From Saprospiraceae bacterium (GTDB lineage: Bacteria; Bacteroidota; Bacteroidia; Chitinophagales; Saprospiraceae), in assembly GCA_025056735.1 (NCBI GenBank), contig JANWVR010000058.1, forward strand, positions 1-54,682: DNA of 54,682 nucleotides, read 5' to 3'. The notes beneath the pieces were generated by a model that did no database searches, was not told the DNA's origin, and saw nothing but the letters and a program-made list of their open reading frames with translations. Every line of letters begins with the position of its first letter. The first letter of the stretch is position 1. The position numbers were made by a program, and so were the translations under genes. Positions 17,823-26,699 of this stretch are shown here, one piece after another.

Positions 17823-17911
17823 AAGTACTTGAAGCAAGTTTCAGGTTACGCTACCGGACAAAAGTAGCAAATTCGATGCCCAACAGATGGGAACCGGCGC
17901 TGCTGCGCTGC

Positions 17912-19726
17912 CTAAAGCGCCTGAAGTGCCACCAGATTTTGATAAATACCGCCTTGTTGGAGGAGGCTTTCGTGTTTGCCGCGCTGGACGATCCGTCCCT
18001 GGTCGAGCACGATGATTTCATCGGCGTGCTGCACGGTACTGAGCCGGTGCGCGATGACTAAGGCTGTCCGATTTTGCAGCAGGCGGTTCAAGGCGGCCTG
18101 CACGACCTTTTCAGACTCGCTGTCTAAGGCCGAAGTGGCCTCGTCGAGGATGAGGATGGGCGGGTTTCGGAGCAGGGCGCGCGCGATGGTCAGGCGCTGG
18201 CGTTGGCCGCCACTCAGTTTTGTGCCGCGTTCGCCGATGTTGGTGTCGTAGCCGTGCGGCAAAGCCGTGATGAATTCGTGCGCATGGGCAGCCCGTGCAG
18301 CCGCCTCAATGTCGGCATCCGAGACGCCCTCCAGCCCAAAAGCGATGTTGTTGCGCACGGTGTCGTTGAACAGAATGGCTTCCTGGCTGACGATGCCCAT
18401 CAGCGCGCGCAAGTCTCGGATGCGCAGCCGACGGATGTCCACGCCATCCAGCAAGATGCGCCCCTCTGTAACGTCGTAGAACCGCGGCAACAGGTCGGCC
18501 AGCGTGCTCTTGCCTGCCCCCGATGCCCCTACCAGCGCTACCACCTTCCCCTTTGGAATCGCCAGGCTGATGTCCCTCAGGGCGTCGGTTTCTGCATTCG
18601 GATAGCGGAAGGAGACACGTTGAAATTCAATACCTTCGCGAAACGCCTGAACCGGCTGTGCATCTTCCTGGTCGCGAATGGAGACGGGTTCGGCCAGGAG
18701 TGCCTCCACGCGCTCCAAGGCGCCCAGGCCCTTGCGGATGCTGTACGATGCTGCGCTCAGGCGTTTGGCCGGCTCGATGATGTTATAAAAGGCGTATAAA
18801 AATGTAATGAAGGTAGGCGCCGTCATTTCGCCCGAAAAGACCTGTCGAGCGCCAAACCAAAGGATGACCGCCACCGCCACAATGCCCAAAAACTCCGATA
18901 AGGGCGAAGCGAGGTCGCGCCGCCGGCCAATGCGCGTCAGCAGCGCCGCGTAGCGCGCATTTTCGCGTTCGTAGCGCGCCTGCTGCCAGCGCTGCGCGTT
19001 GAAGCCCTTGATGATGCGCAGACCGCCCAGCGTCTCCTCCAACACGGCCGATACCATGCCTAAGTTGCCCTGCGCCTCTCTCGACTGCCGGCGCAAAGCC
19101 AGCCCTATGCGCCCAATCACTAAGCCCGAAAACAGCATGAGCAACAGCGCAAAACCCAGCAGTGTCGGCGACACATAGAGCATGAACGCCAGACTGCCCA
19201 GGATGATGATTGGCTCGCGCGCGACCGATTCCACCACACCGATGATGCTGCTATCCACCTCCTGCACGTCCGCCGAAGCACGACTCATCAGGTCGCCCTT
19301 GCGCGCCTCTGAAAAGTAGGAAAGCGGCAGCTCCAAAATCTTGACAACCAAACGGTTGCGCAAATCGCGCACCACGCCGTTGCGCACCGGCGCCAAAAAA
19401 TAGAGCGACAGGTAACGAAACAGGTTTTTGCCCAAAAAGGTAAACACCAATAAGCCGCATACCCATAGCAACGCTCGCTCGCGCCCCTGGGTGCGCACCA
19501 GGTCGGCAAAATAGCCGCTGACGGCCTGCTCTAAGGCGCGAAAGCCTGTAGCCGCCTGGAGCGCCGGTGGCGCTGCGGCTTTGCCCGGAAGGTCAAAAAG
19601 AATTTGCAAAAACGGCTGCAGGACAGGGATGCTCACCACCAGAAACAATGACATGAGCAGGTTGCTGACGACCGCCAACAGCAGCAGGCGCTTGTACGGA
19701 CGAAAATAACGCAGCAGGCGAAGCAT
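17912..19726 (-). CDS. MsbA-like ABC exporter
   Basis: This 604-residue half-transporter fuses a six-helix ABC type-1 membrane domain (residues about 1-325) to an ATPase domain (about 345-600). The ATPase has Walker A GASGAGKST, Q-loop IVSQEAILF, signature LSGGQRQRL, Walker B ILILDEATSALD and the switch His in IAHRLSTVQ. It works as a homodimer. The similarity is to MsbA/lipid or drug exporters, and the exact cargo cannot be read from sequence. The start at 19726 (MLRLLRYFRPYKRLLLLAVV) was preferred to 19765 because it begins at the membrane domain and does not overlap rdgB. It lies 20 bases after rdgB and is probably co-transcribed with it. Confidence 0.9.
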   Translation of the reverse strand: MLRLLRYFRPYKRLLLLAVVSNLLMSLFLVVSIPVLQPFLQILFDLPGKAAAPPALQAATGFRALEQAVSGYFADLVRTQGRERALLWVCGLLVFTFLGKNLFRYLSLYFLAPVRNGVVRDLRNRLVVKILELPLSYFSEARKGDLMSRASADVQEVDSSIIGVVESVAREPIIILGSLAFMLYVSPTLLGFALLLMLFSGLVIGRIGLALRRQSREAQGNLGMVSAVLEETLGGLRIIKGFNAQRWQQARYERENARYAALLTRIGRRRDLASPLSEFLGIVAVAVILWFGARQVFSGEMTAPTFITFLYAFYNIIEPAKRLSAASYSIRKGLGALERVEALLAEPVSIRDQEDAQPVQAFREGIEFQRVSFRYPNAETDALRDISLAIPKGKVVALVGASGAGKSTLADLLPRFYDVTEGRILLDGVDIRRLRIRDLRALMGIVSQEAILFNDTVRNNIAFGLEGVSDADIEAAARAAHAHEFITALPHGYDTNIGERGTKLSGGQRQRLTIARALLRNPPILILDEATSALDSESEKVVQAALNRLLQNRTALVIAHRLSTVQHADEIIVLDQGRIVQRGKHESLLQQGGIYQNLVALQAL

Positions 19727-19746
19727 GGAAAGGTCAGAACGGCAGT

Positions 19747-20337
19747 TCAGGGATTTTGGAGCCACAGGCGAAACTTCTCAGTAGCTATGGCGCGGTGGCT
19801 GACTCGATTTTTGACGGCTTCGCCCAATTCAGCAAACGTCTGCTCATAACCGTCGGGAATGAACACTGGGTCGTAGCCGAAGCCGCCCGAGCCGCGCTTC
19901 TCTGTGGCAATGCGCCCCCAGCATACGCCTTCGATGAGCGCCTCGCGTTCGCCAAAAATGCAGGCGATAACCGTTCGGAAACGCGCGCGACGGTTGTCGT
20001 GGCCGGCCAAATTGGCCAATAACAAAGCTATGTTGGCCGCCGGGTCCTTGGCCTCGCCAGCATAGCGCGCCGTATGCACGCCAGGGGCGCCACCTAAGGC
20101 CTTTACCTCCAAGCCAGTGTCTTCCGAAAAGCAATCGTAGCCATAGCGCTCTTTTACGTAGCGGGCCTTCAGCCAGGCATTGCCCTCCAGCGTGGGCGCG
20201 GTTTCTTCAATTTCTTCGGTGCAGCCAATGTCGGGCAGGGTCAGGATGCGGTATTCTGGCCCCAGAATTTGCGCGATTTCGCGCGCTTTGTGGGCGTTTT
20301 GGGTGGCAAAAACCAGCGTATTTGGCGGTGTTGTCAT
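19747..20337 (-). CDS. rdgB: XTP/dITP pyrophosphatase
   Basis: This house-cleaning enzyme hydrolyses non-canonical purine triphosphates (ITP, dITP, XTP) to monophosphates and keeps deaminated bases out of DNA. The 196-residue product has the HAM1/RdgB hallmarks: VFATQNAHKAREIAQILG at the start, FSEDTGLEVKALGGAPGV, and GFGYDPVFIPDGYEQTFAEL. The frame is open for 300 bases further upstream, but ATG 20337 starts right at the family motif and lies 25 bases below a complete promoter. It forms a likely two-gene unit with the ABC exporter. Confidence 0.95.
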   Translation of the reverse strand: MTTPPNTLVFATQNAHKAREIAQILGPEYRILTLPDIGCTEEIEETAPTLEGNAWLKARYVKERYGYDCFSEDTGLEVKALGGAPGVHTARYAGEAKDPAANIALLLANLAGHDNRRARFRTVIACIFGEREALIEGVCWGRIATEKRGSGGFGYDPVFIPDGYEQTFAELGEAVKNRVSHRAIATEKFRLWLQNP

Positions 20338-20361
20338 TGCGTGCAATCTGCTTAAGCCGGG

Positions 20362-20391
20362 CAAAGGTACCATGAAGAGGGCTACCACGAA
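20362..20391 (-). promoter_or_regulatory. rdgB promoter
   Basis: Minus-strand TACCTTTG (20362-20369) is preceded after an 18-base spacer by TTCG (20388-20391), close to the -33 TTTG. The distance to the rdgB ATG is 24 bases. Confidence 0.65.
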
Positions 20392-20708
20392 GACACCAGG
20401 AGACTTATCGCAAAAACTCGAAGAGGCATACCAGGGACACAAAACGCTTTTATCGGCCTCCAAACAAATCACAGCAGCGGCACTCTGCGCGCCTCCCTGC
20501 ACTTTGCAGCATAAAAAACAGCCTGGACTCATGGCCTCCGAGAATGCCTCAAACCAGAGCATTCCTCTGCGTTGTTCGTGCGCCAGAGTGCGTTTGCCGA
20601 AATGTCGCCGACGGTCATCTAACCCTACAACAGGCATTCCAACAAAAAAACCGTATTTAGCGCCCGAAACGAATTCCTCACCTTTTTATACGTTTTACCT
20701 GTTCTCAC
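20392..20708. other. Intergenic stretch without recognised content
   Basis: This lies between the rdgB promoter and a small plus-strand gene. Frames are open here by chance, but nothing resembles a known protein and I see no RNA gene. The last 20 bases contain TACCTGTT, a possible weak -7 element for the small gene. Confidence 0.5.
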
Positions 20709-20879
20709 ATGGCCGGCAACGCTACTTTCCGAACTGCCCTGCTCATTACTGCCGTCCTTCTGGCGATTGTCATTGCAGCGGGCTATCTTTTTTTTCCAAA
20801 GCTCATTCAGGACTTTGTTCAGTGGCTTGTCGGGCTTTTGGTTGTTGTTTTAGGTCTGTTTTTCCGAAGGAAAAAATAA
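20709..20879 (+). CDS. Small 56-aa membrane protein
   Basis: An ATG at 20709 opens a 56-codon frame ending in TAA at 20877. It encodes two hydrophobic segments ([21 protein letters not shown] and [16 protein letters not shown]) joined by a short KLIQD turn, and ends in the positively charged RRKK. The clean hydrophobic/charged pattern argues for a real gene. No family is recognised. It lies 40 bases upstream of the LolD-like ATPase on the same strand and may be transcribed with it. Confidence 0.65.
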   Translation: MAGNATFRTALLITAVLLAIVIAAGYLFFPKLIQDFVQWLVGLLVVVLGLFFRRKK

Positions 20880-20919
20880 TCGCCGGCCTGGCTTGCCGCA
20901 TAAAATTGCATTCGATCGT

Positions 20920-21621
20920 ATGCTGATTTCTATTGAACACCTCAACAAGACCTATATCATGGGGGCCGAAAAAGTAGAGGCCCTCAAAGATGTGAGCCTG
21001 CAGATTGACCGCGGAGAGTACGTAGCACTCATGGGCCCATCGGGTAGCGGCAAATCCACGCTGATGAATCTTATTGGCTGTTTAGACTCGCCCACCCGGG
21101 GCCGGTACTGGCTCAACGGCATCGAAGTAAGCACCATGAGCGACAGCGAATTGGCCGAAGTGCGCAACCGACAGATCGGCTTTGTCTTTCAGACGTTCAA
21201 CCTGCTGCCGCGACTAACGGCGTTGGAAAACGTCGCTTTACCCTTAGTCTATGCCGGTCTGCCCAAAGAGGAGCGCCTGAAAAAAGCCCGTGCTGCCTTA
21301 GAGTCTGTGGGTCTGGGCGACCGCATGCAGCACAAACCCAACGAGTTATCAGGCGGACAGAGACAGCGTGTGGCCATTGCTCGCGCTCTGGTGAACAACC
21401 CGGCCATCATTCTGGCCGACGAGCCTACGGGAAACTTAGATACCAAAACATCCCATGAAATCATGGCGCTCTTCGAGCAACTTCACCGCGCGGGCAACAC
21501 CATTGTCCTCGTTACGCACGAGGCCGACATTGCCCGGCACGCCTATCGCATCGTGCGCCTGCGCGATGGCCTGGTCGAGTCGGACGAGCGCAACGAGCGC
21601 GTGCCAGCAGTTCTTTCTTGA
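20920..21621 (+). CDS. LolD/MacB-type ABC transporter ATPase
   Basis: This 233-residue ABC ATPase of the LolD/MacB/FtsE class typically powers lipoprotein release or macrolide/peptide export together with a FtsX-like permease. Walker [11 protein letters not shown]-loop [20 protein letters not shown], signature [15 protein letters not shown], Walker [14 protein letters not shown] and switch [13 protein letters not shown] are all present and intact. ATG 20920 gives the usual opening [20 protein letters not shown]. No permease gene is next to it; the following gene encodes an unrelated secreted protein. The partner must be elsewhere. Confidence 0.92.
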   Translation: MLISIEHLNKTYIMGAEKVEALKDVSLQIDRGEYVALMGPSGSGKSTLMNLIGCLDSPTRGRYWLNGIEVSTMSDSELAEVRNRQIGFVFQTFNLLPRLTALENVALPLVYAGLPKEERLKKARAALESVGLGDRMQHKPNELSGGQRQRVAIARALVNNPAIILADEPTGNLDTKTSHEIMALFEQLHRAGNTIVLVTHEADIARHAYRIVRLRDGLVESDERNERVPAVLS

Positions 21622-21664
21622 GAACGCTTCATGAGGTTCTGGCCCGTTCTTTGGATAAAGCAAT

Positions 21665-21688
21665 AGGAAACGCTTACCTCCGTTTCCT
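21665..21688. other. 8-bp inverted repeat
   Basis: AGGAAACG (21665-21672) and CGTTTCCT (21681-21688) flank an 8-base loop between the LolD-like gene and the next gene. No T-run follows on either strand, so a terminator is doubtful. It overlaps a poor -7-like TACCTCCG at 21675-21682. Confidence 0.4.
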
Positions 21689-21705
21689 TGCCAACAAAGA
21701 CGCAC

Positions 21706-23274
21706 ATGGCCACACCTTTTCTTCGATTTTGCATAGGAATGCTGGCTTTCTGGCCGATGGCGGAATTGGCCCTTAGCCAGACAGCGGACGGGTCGCCCGA
21801 TAAGCCAAACCCATCGGAAAAATTCATCTTCTACTGGGGCACGGCGCAAGCAACGCTGACTGCCGACAACCAGTACCGCGCCAAATGGACGCTCAAACCC
21901 CAGGAATTCCGGCAAATGCTCTTGCGTGCACCCTACCTGTGGAATGGGCGCGCCATGGCCGAGCGGATGACGTTCCGCCTCAACGGCGCTCCCGTTGTAG
22001 CTACCCGCAGCGGGGGCGATTACGAGACGCTGGCCGTACACCTATACGAGCGCTTCTCCGGCAGAATAGCTGGCGGCCAACGCTTCGACCTCACCGACCT
22101 GGCCCTCACTCCTGAGCGCGTAGGCGCCATTACCATCCATTTAGAAGAGCCACCAGCAGCATCCGCCGGCGATGCGTCTCCCTTAATAGAACGCTATCCC
22201 ATCTCCTGGCTCGACCACAACACGCTCGCTGACGTACAGTGGGGATTACCCCGCCACGAAGTCAACCAGCGCGACTTCTTCTCCCTGCGCGAGGCGTTGG
22301 AAATCTTGCATCAACAACCGGCCATAGAGTGGCAGCCTTATGTTTCCGCACAGCCCGTGTATGCCGACATACAGATTACCGACGTCGGTGGCGCTCGCCA
22401 CGGTACTCGTGTGCTGCTAAGCGACCCAAACGCCTATCAACAGATCGCCCGCTATGTAGAACGATATCGTTTTTTGCTGCAACCCGGCGCACGCGTAACG
22501 CTTACCCTGTACTCGAACCAATACGATCGCCTCTACGAACACATCCTGCGCATCGTCAGCGACAATGACCCGCGCTTGGCCCTGCGCCGCTACCGCGACG
22601 CCCATCGCGCACGCCTGCAGTGGGGCGCTATCGCGCACGAGTGGGAAGGCGTTTATCTGACTCGTTTGGAAGACGCCAACGGAACGCCCCTGCCTACTGA
22701 CTTGCCCTACACCGTCCGCTTCTCCTTGGCCAGCGCTTCACGGCCCGACCTGCTGGCCGCCCGCCCTACCCTATGGGTGGACGACGTGCGTGTAACCGAC
22801 CTGAGTTTTAGCCTCTCCGCCGGTGGACAAACCGTCCGAATGCCGCCTGAGGACGCGCTACCCGCGCTACCTCCGCCTGCAGCCGATGATATGCCCTACA
22901 CCGTGCACCTCAGTAATCTCGAGGCTGCCGGCTACGACCTGTCGGCATTGAACATAACCGTAACCTTCGTACCCGTCCAGACGCCGCTCTCACCGCCCAA
23001 CACCAGCCTTAGAATGCCCCCGGCGCTAACCCTCTTCCTCCCGGTCGTCAGCGCTGAAGCCGCCGAAATTACGTTCGACCTGCCGGAAACCACGACCCTT
23101 AGCCTTGTTGTGGAAGACAGCCGCGGAACTCCACAACACCAGATCAACGGCCTTTACTCAGCAGGGCGACACACGCTCTCGCTGCCCCGACACCTCCTGC
23201 CGAAGCCGGGCAATTATGCTGTTTTATTGAAAACGCCCTACGGCGAAGCCCGACAACTTTTAGAAATGCGCTGA
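21706..23274 (+). CDS. Secreted protein of unknown function
   Basis: This 522-residue protein has a signal peptide (MATPFLRFCIGMLAFWPMAELALSQ). I do not recognise the family. The interior alternates beta-rich segments, including several 'FSLSAGGQTVRMPPED'-type hydrophilic loops. Two repeated phrases, DLPYTVRFSLASA and DMPYTVHLSNLEA, suggest two similar beta-sandwich domains (residues about 325-360 and 385-430). The last 75 residues (AAEITFDLPETTTLSLVVED, then LLPKPGNYAVLLKTPYGEAR) resemble a FlgD/T9SS-type C-terminal beta domain, so T9SS export is plausible. ATG 21706 begins the signal peptide; 21688 (TTG) is less likely. It converges on the M14 gene with 6 bases between. Confidence 0.75.
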   Translation: MATPFLRFCIGMLAFWPMAELALSQTADGSPDKPNPSEKFIFYWGTAQATLTADNQYRAKWTLKPQEFRQMLLRAPYLWNGRAMAERMTFRLNGAPVVATRSGGDYETLAVHLYERFSGRIAGGQRFDLTDLALTPERVGAITIHLEEPPAASAGDASPLIERYPISWLDHNTLADVQWGLPRHEVNQRDFFSLREALEILHQQPAIEWQPYVSAQPVYADIQITDVGGARHGTRVLLSDPNAYQQIARYVERYRFLLQPGARVTLTLYSNQYDRLYEHILRIVSDNDPRLALRRYRDAHRARLQWGAIAHEWEGVYLTRLEDANGTPLPTDLPYTVRFSLASASRPDLLAARPTLWVDDVRVTDLSFSLSAGGQTVRMPPEDALPALPPPAADDMPYTVHLSNLEAAGYDLSALNITVTFVPVQTPLSPPNTSLRMPPALTLFLPVVSAEAAEITFDLPETTTLSLVVEDSRGTPQHQINGLYSAGRHTLSLPRHLLPKPGNYAVLLKTPYGEARQLLEMR

Positions 23275-23280
23275 GCGGCT

Positions 23281-25866
23281 CTACTCCCCTCCGGAAGAGC
23301 GCGCACTCGTTCGGATGATATTCCCCCAAAACACAGCGTTGGCAAACAGCCGGTTCGTGCCGTACCAGAAGCCGCGGAAATTCGGGTTGGTGCAAAAGCC
23401 AATCACGCGCCCGTTGCCAGAGGACTGCACTAAGACGGCTGCCGCACCCGACACTAAGGCATGGTGTTGCGGGTGCAAATAGCCGGATAGCAAAGGTTGA
23501 GCGGCATAGACGGCTGGGGTGGCGTACGCATTTGCCGGCGGCTGCGCAAACACATCGCCCGAAACAAAGAGCGGTAGGAACGGACGTGTGTAGCCATAAG
23601 CCAGCGGATGCGTGAGGTCGAGCTCTGCCCGTAAAATGGCGCCCGGCAAACTCAGAGCGTTTGCGTCTTCTTCCATGCGGGCATAGGGGCGACGCACATT
23701 TTCGTCCACACGCGGCGCGGGGCGCAAATCCCACGAGACCACACCCGCATTTTTGGCCCAGCGCACAGCCGTGCCCTGTACAATGAGCGTGCCTCCTGCG
23801 GAGACAAATTGCTTGACCTTATCGGCCGACAGCCGGCTAAAATTGCCACCGGCCAGCACGACGGTGTTGTACTTAGTCAGGTCAAGGTTGTTAAAACGAT
23901 CAGCATCCACCAGCAGCGGCGACATGCCGTAGCGGGTGTCGAGCAGATGCCAGACCTCGCCCGCTTCGGCAGCGCCGGCATCCCGGCCCGTTACCAACAC
24001 TACTTTGGGCGGGCGCAGGACAGCGAAGTTAGCACTGCCCAGGTCTGGCCCTTTGGGCGTCAGGCCGTTGCGCAAAGCAAAGACTTGAATATCTTCCGCC
24101 CCGCTCTGGAGGATGCGCTGGCGTATGGCTGCGGCGTCCATCGGCTGGCGGTCAAGGGGGATGAGCAAGGTTCCTTCGCGAAAGGCCTGCCCCTCTGCCT
24201 CAAATGGGCGCTGGGCGACCAGCACCCGAATGCCCGCCCGATGCAGCGCCGCCAACAGGCGCGGCACATCGTAACCGACAGCGCCCACAGCATAGGCATA
24301 CAGCTCAGGAGTAACCTCCGGAACTGCCGGCGCAGGCCAGTCCGGCTCGCGCTCTAAGGGTGGCCCCAGCCGCGTCAACGTTAGAGCGCCTGATTGAAGA
24401 GGCGACCAGTTGAGGCCAAAAGCATCGGGCAGCGTCCAGGCGGAAATGTCGTAGAAAATGCTGTCCGAAAACGTCGTCCGACGCTCAAAAATGGCCTGAA
24501 TGAGGCGATATTGAGGCTGCTCTACGAGCACTACCCAGGTTTTGCCTGAAGGCGTTTCCTCGTCTTTTTCGGGTGCGGCGCCGGCTACTGGATGCACGCG
24601 GATGCGATGGCGCAAGAGCAGGCGAATGAATTCGCGCACTGGGCGGGTGAGAGAGCCCGCTGGCGCGCCAAAAACATATGCCTTCGTCTTGTCTGCACGC
24701 GCCTCAGTGAGGGCCGCACTGTAAAAATCGCGCAGGTACCTGTTCAGTTCCACACGCATATCGCTCACCGCCTGCAAGGTGGAAAGCGATGTAATCACCT
24801 GGTTGCGAATGGTGTATGGAAAAGTCAGCAGGCCGTGGCTGCTCTCTTGCGCGCTACCGCGGCTACTGGCTTGCTCAAAGAGGATGCCGATGCAGCCGTT
24901 GACATCGGGGTATGTGGAGCCCTTGCCGTAGTAGAAGTCGTCGTAGTTCTCCTCAGAGAAGAACAGTACTTTTTTGTCGCTCAAGGCGCGGGCGTGATAC
25001 TCGCCGATGCGGGCTGTCAGCTGCTGGTTGAGCGCCGGCGTTAGCGGATGCACGCGCGAGGGTACGCCAGGCTGGAAGAAGAGGGTCGTATTAGTGCCCA
25101 TTTCATGGTGGTCAGTCAGTATGTTGGGCAGCCAGTCCTGGAAAAGTTCCACACGCCCTGGCGACTCTGGCTGCTGCATGGCGAGCCAGTCTCGGTTGAG
25201 GTCGAACCAGTAGTGGTTGGTGCGCCCGCCGGGCCAGGGTTCGTGGAATTCTTCGTGCGCCGGGTCGGGCATGAGCGTCTGGCTGCGCCGGCTGTTGACC
25301 CACGTGGAGAAGCGCTGCAAACCGTCGGGATTGAAGCACGGGTCGAGCAGGATAATGGTGTTCTGGAGCAATTTTTCTACTTCGGGCGACTGGGCCGCCG
25401 CCAGATAATAGGCCACGAGGAGGGCTGCATTGCTGCCGCTGGCCTCGTTGCCGTGAATGGAATAGCCCATCATAACTACCGCCGGCAGCGCGGCAGGATC
25501 AAGCGCGCTGCTCTGGGTTGGGTCGGCCAATTGGCGCCGGCGCTGACGCAGGTCGTCTAATTGCCGATGATTTTCAGGCGAAGTGATCGTCAGATAGAGC
25601 AACGGCCGCCGCTCATGCGTGTGCCCGTATTCGCGCAAGACCACTCGCGAGCTGGCGCGCGCCAGCTCGCGCATGTAGCCCGCCAATTGATCGTGTGAGA
25701 CATGCCACTCGCCCACCTCGTAGCCCAGTATATCGGCAGGTCTGGGGACAGCCGAGTCGTATGAGATCGCGGGCAGATAATACTCTAAAGTGGGTTTCTG
25801 GGCAAATCCCGCCTGCAATACGAAGGCGACTAAGCAAGCAATGGCAAACCGGGTTGTTATACGCAT
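23281..25866 (-). CDS. Secreted M14-family zinc carboxypeptidase
   Basis: This 861-residue exported peptidase has a signal peptide (MRITTRFAIACLVAFVLQAGFAQ), then an M14 carboxypeptidase domain (residues about 50-370). The zinc ligands are visible in YSIHGNEASGSN, followed by FNPDGLQRF and SRR, a downstream His in ILTDHHEMG, and a candidate catalytic Glu in GILFEQASSRG. The C-terminal half (residues about 560-860) resembles a class I glutamine-amidotransferase-like fold (VVLAGGNFSRLSADKVKQFV, GGTLIVQGTAVRWA). This pairing is common in Bacteroidota M14 proteins. The role is probably extracytoplasmic peptide degradation. No T9SS domain is evident, so the destination is likely the periplasm. Confidence 0.9.
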   Translation of the reverse strand: MRITTRFAIACLVAFVLQAGFAQKPTLEYYLPAISYDSAVPRPADILGYEVGEWHVSHDQLAGYMRELARASSRVVLREYGHTHERRPLLYLTITSPENHRQLDDLRQRRRQLADPTQSSALDPAALPAVVMMGYSIHGNEASGSNAALLVAYYLAAAQSPEVEKLLQNTIILLDPCFNPDGLQRFSTWVNSRRSQTLMPDPAHEEFHEPWPGGRTNHYWFDLNRDWLAMQQPESPGRVELFQDWLPNILTDHHEMGTNTTLFFQPGVPSRVHPLTPALNQQLTARIGEYHARALSDKKVLFFSEENYDDFYYGKGSTYPDVNGCIGILFEQASSRGSAQESSHGLLTFPYTIRNQVITSLSTLQAVSDMRVELNRYLRDFYSAALTEARADKTKAYVFGAPAGSLTRPVREFIRLLLRHRIRVHPVAGAAPEKDEETPSGKTWVVLVEQPQYRLIQAIFERRTTFSDSIFYDISAWTLPDAFGLNWSPLQSGALTLTRLGPPLEREPDWPAPAVPEVTPELYAYAVGAVGYDVPRLLAALHRAGIRVLVAQRPFEAEGQAFREGTLLIPLDRQPMDAAAIRQRILQSGAEDIQVFALRNGLTPKGPDLGSANFAVLRPPKVVLVTGRDAGAAEAGEVWHLLDTRYGMSPLLVDADRFNNLDLTKYNTVVLAGGNFSRLSADKVKQFVSAGGTLIVQGTAVRWAKNAGVVSWDLRPAPRVDENVRRPYARMEEDANALSLPGAILRAELDLTHPLAYGYTRPFLPLFVSGDVFAQPPANAYATPAVYAAQPLLSGYLHPQHHALVSGAAAVLVQSSGNGRVIGFCTNPNFRGFWYGTNRLFANAVFWGNIIRTSARSSGGE

Positions 25867-26055
25867 GAGGGCCTTTCTCTTTTTTTATATGTACTCAGCT
25901 AAGATATGATGCTCGACGGAATCTTTCTCAGCATGTACAACTTTTAGGATGGGCGGGCAACTGAATGTGCAGCTGCGATTATTAAATTTCACAGGAGTTG
26001 AACAAAGGCAATTTCTCCCGACTTTATGTAAGTAATCAGCGCCTTGAACTCACCT

Positions 26056-26547
26056 ATGAAAACCCGCGTACTTCTCCTGTTTCTGATGCTTACAAGTGCC
26101 TCCTGTACCACCCGCTATTATTTGGTGCGCCACGCCGAACGATTAGATGGCAGTTCCGACTCGCCGCTCTCAGAAGCCGGGCACGCTCGCGCACGGGCGC
26201 TGCGCGATACACTACTGGACAAGGACATCCACCGCATTTTTGCCTCTATCTACGTGCGCACCCAACAGACTGCCCGTCCGCTGGCCGACACGCTCAATGT
26301 GCCTATAACGATATACCACCCCGACACGACGGCAGGACTTTTAGAACACCTTCAGCGCATTAGTGGCGAGAGTGTCCTCGTCGTCGGGCACTCCGATAAC
26401 GTTCCTCAACTGGTGTATGGCCTGTGCGGCGAAACGGTAAGCATCGCTCCTGATGACTACGACAACCTGTTTGTCATCACCGTCCGCAAAACGACGCGCA
26501 CGAAACGAACATTGCAACGCCTGACCTATGGCTTTCCCTCTCCCTGA
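26056..26547 (+). CDS. Histidine phosphatase family lipoprotein
   Basis: This 163-residue protein has a lipoprotein signal peptide (MKTRVLLLFLMLTSASC), so it is membrane-anchored and faces the periplasm. The domain is a short SixA-like histidine phosphatase: catalytic RHAE in YYLVRHAERLD, Arg in YVRTQQTARPLADTL, and second His in VLVVGHSDNVPQLV. The RHG motif is RHA, as in many small bacterial members. The substrate is unknown. ATG 26056 starts the signal peptide; the frame upstream to 26044 is not needed. It is alone on the plus strand, and its end converges on a small minus-strand gene with 5 bases between. Confidence 0.88.
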   Translation: MKTRVLLLFLMLTSASCTTRYYLVRHAERLDGSSDSPLSEAGHARARALRDTLLDKDIHRIFASIYVRTQQTARPLADTLNVPITIYHPDTTAGLLEHLQRISGESVLVVGHSDNVPQLVYGLCGETVSIAPDDYDNLFVITVRKTTRTKRTLQRLTYGFPSP

Positions 26548-26552
26548 GCCAT

Positions 26553-26699
26553 TCATGAAAAAATGCCGCGCGCCAGCAGCCAAGGCAAAATGAGCCATAG
26601 CAGCCCTTTCACCAGAAAGAACAGGAAGCCCCAGACACCCAGCCTTTTCACCCACAGCAGCGCCCGATGGCGCCAGGGTGTTTTTGGTTCCGCGCTCAT
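26553..26699 (-). CDS. Small 48-aa membrane protein coupled to the monooxygenase
   Basis: The frame runs from ATG 26699 to TGA 26553. The product starts with a polar, basic segment (MSAEPKTPWRHRALLWVKR) and then forms one long hydrophobic helix (LGVWGFLFFLVKGLLWLILP). Its ATG overlaps the stop of the upstream heme-monooxygenase-like gene as ATGA, so translation is probably coupled. Similar tiny proteins with a GFLFFLxKGLLWL core occur in Bacteroidota, sometimes mislabelled as alanyl-tRNA synthetase; this is from memory. Function is unknown. Confidence 0.75.
   Translation of the reverse strand: MSAEPKTPWRHRALLWVKRLGVWGFLFFLVKGLLWLILPWLLARGIFS

Noticed and set aside
20180-20926. 248-codon plus-strand frame
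   Set aside because: It runs through the 5' part of rdgB on the other strand and the following non-coding gap; composition is not protein-like and the small real gene lies in another frame.
21665-21688. Terminator after the LolD-like ATPase
   Set aside because: The stem is 8 bp, but no T-run follows on either strand.
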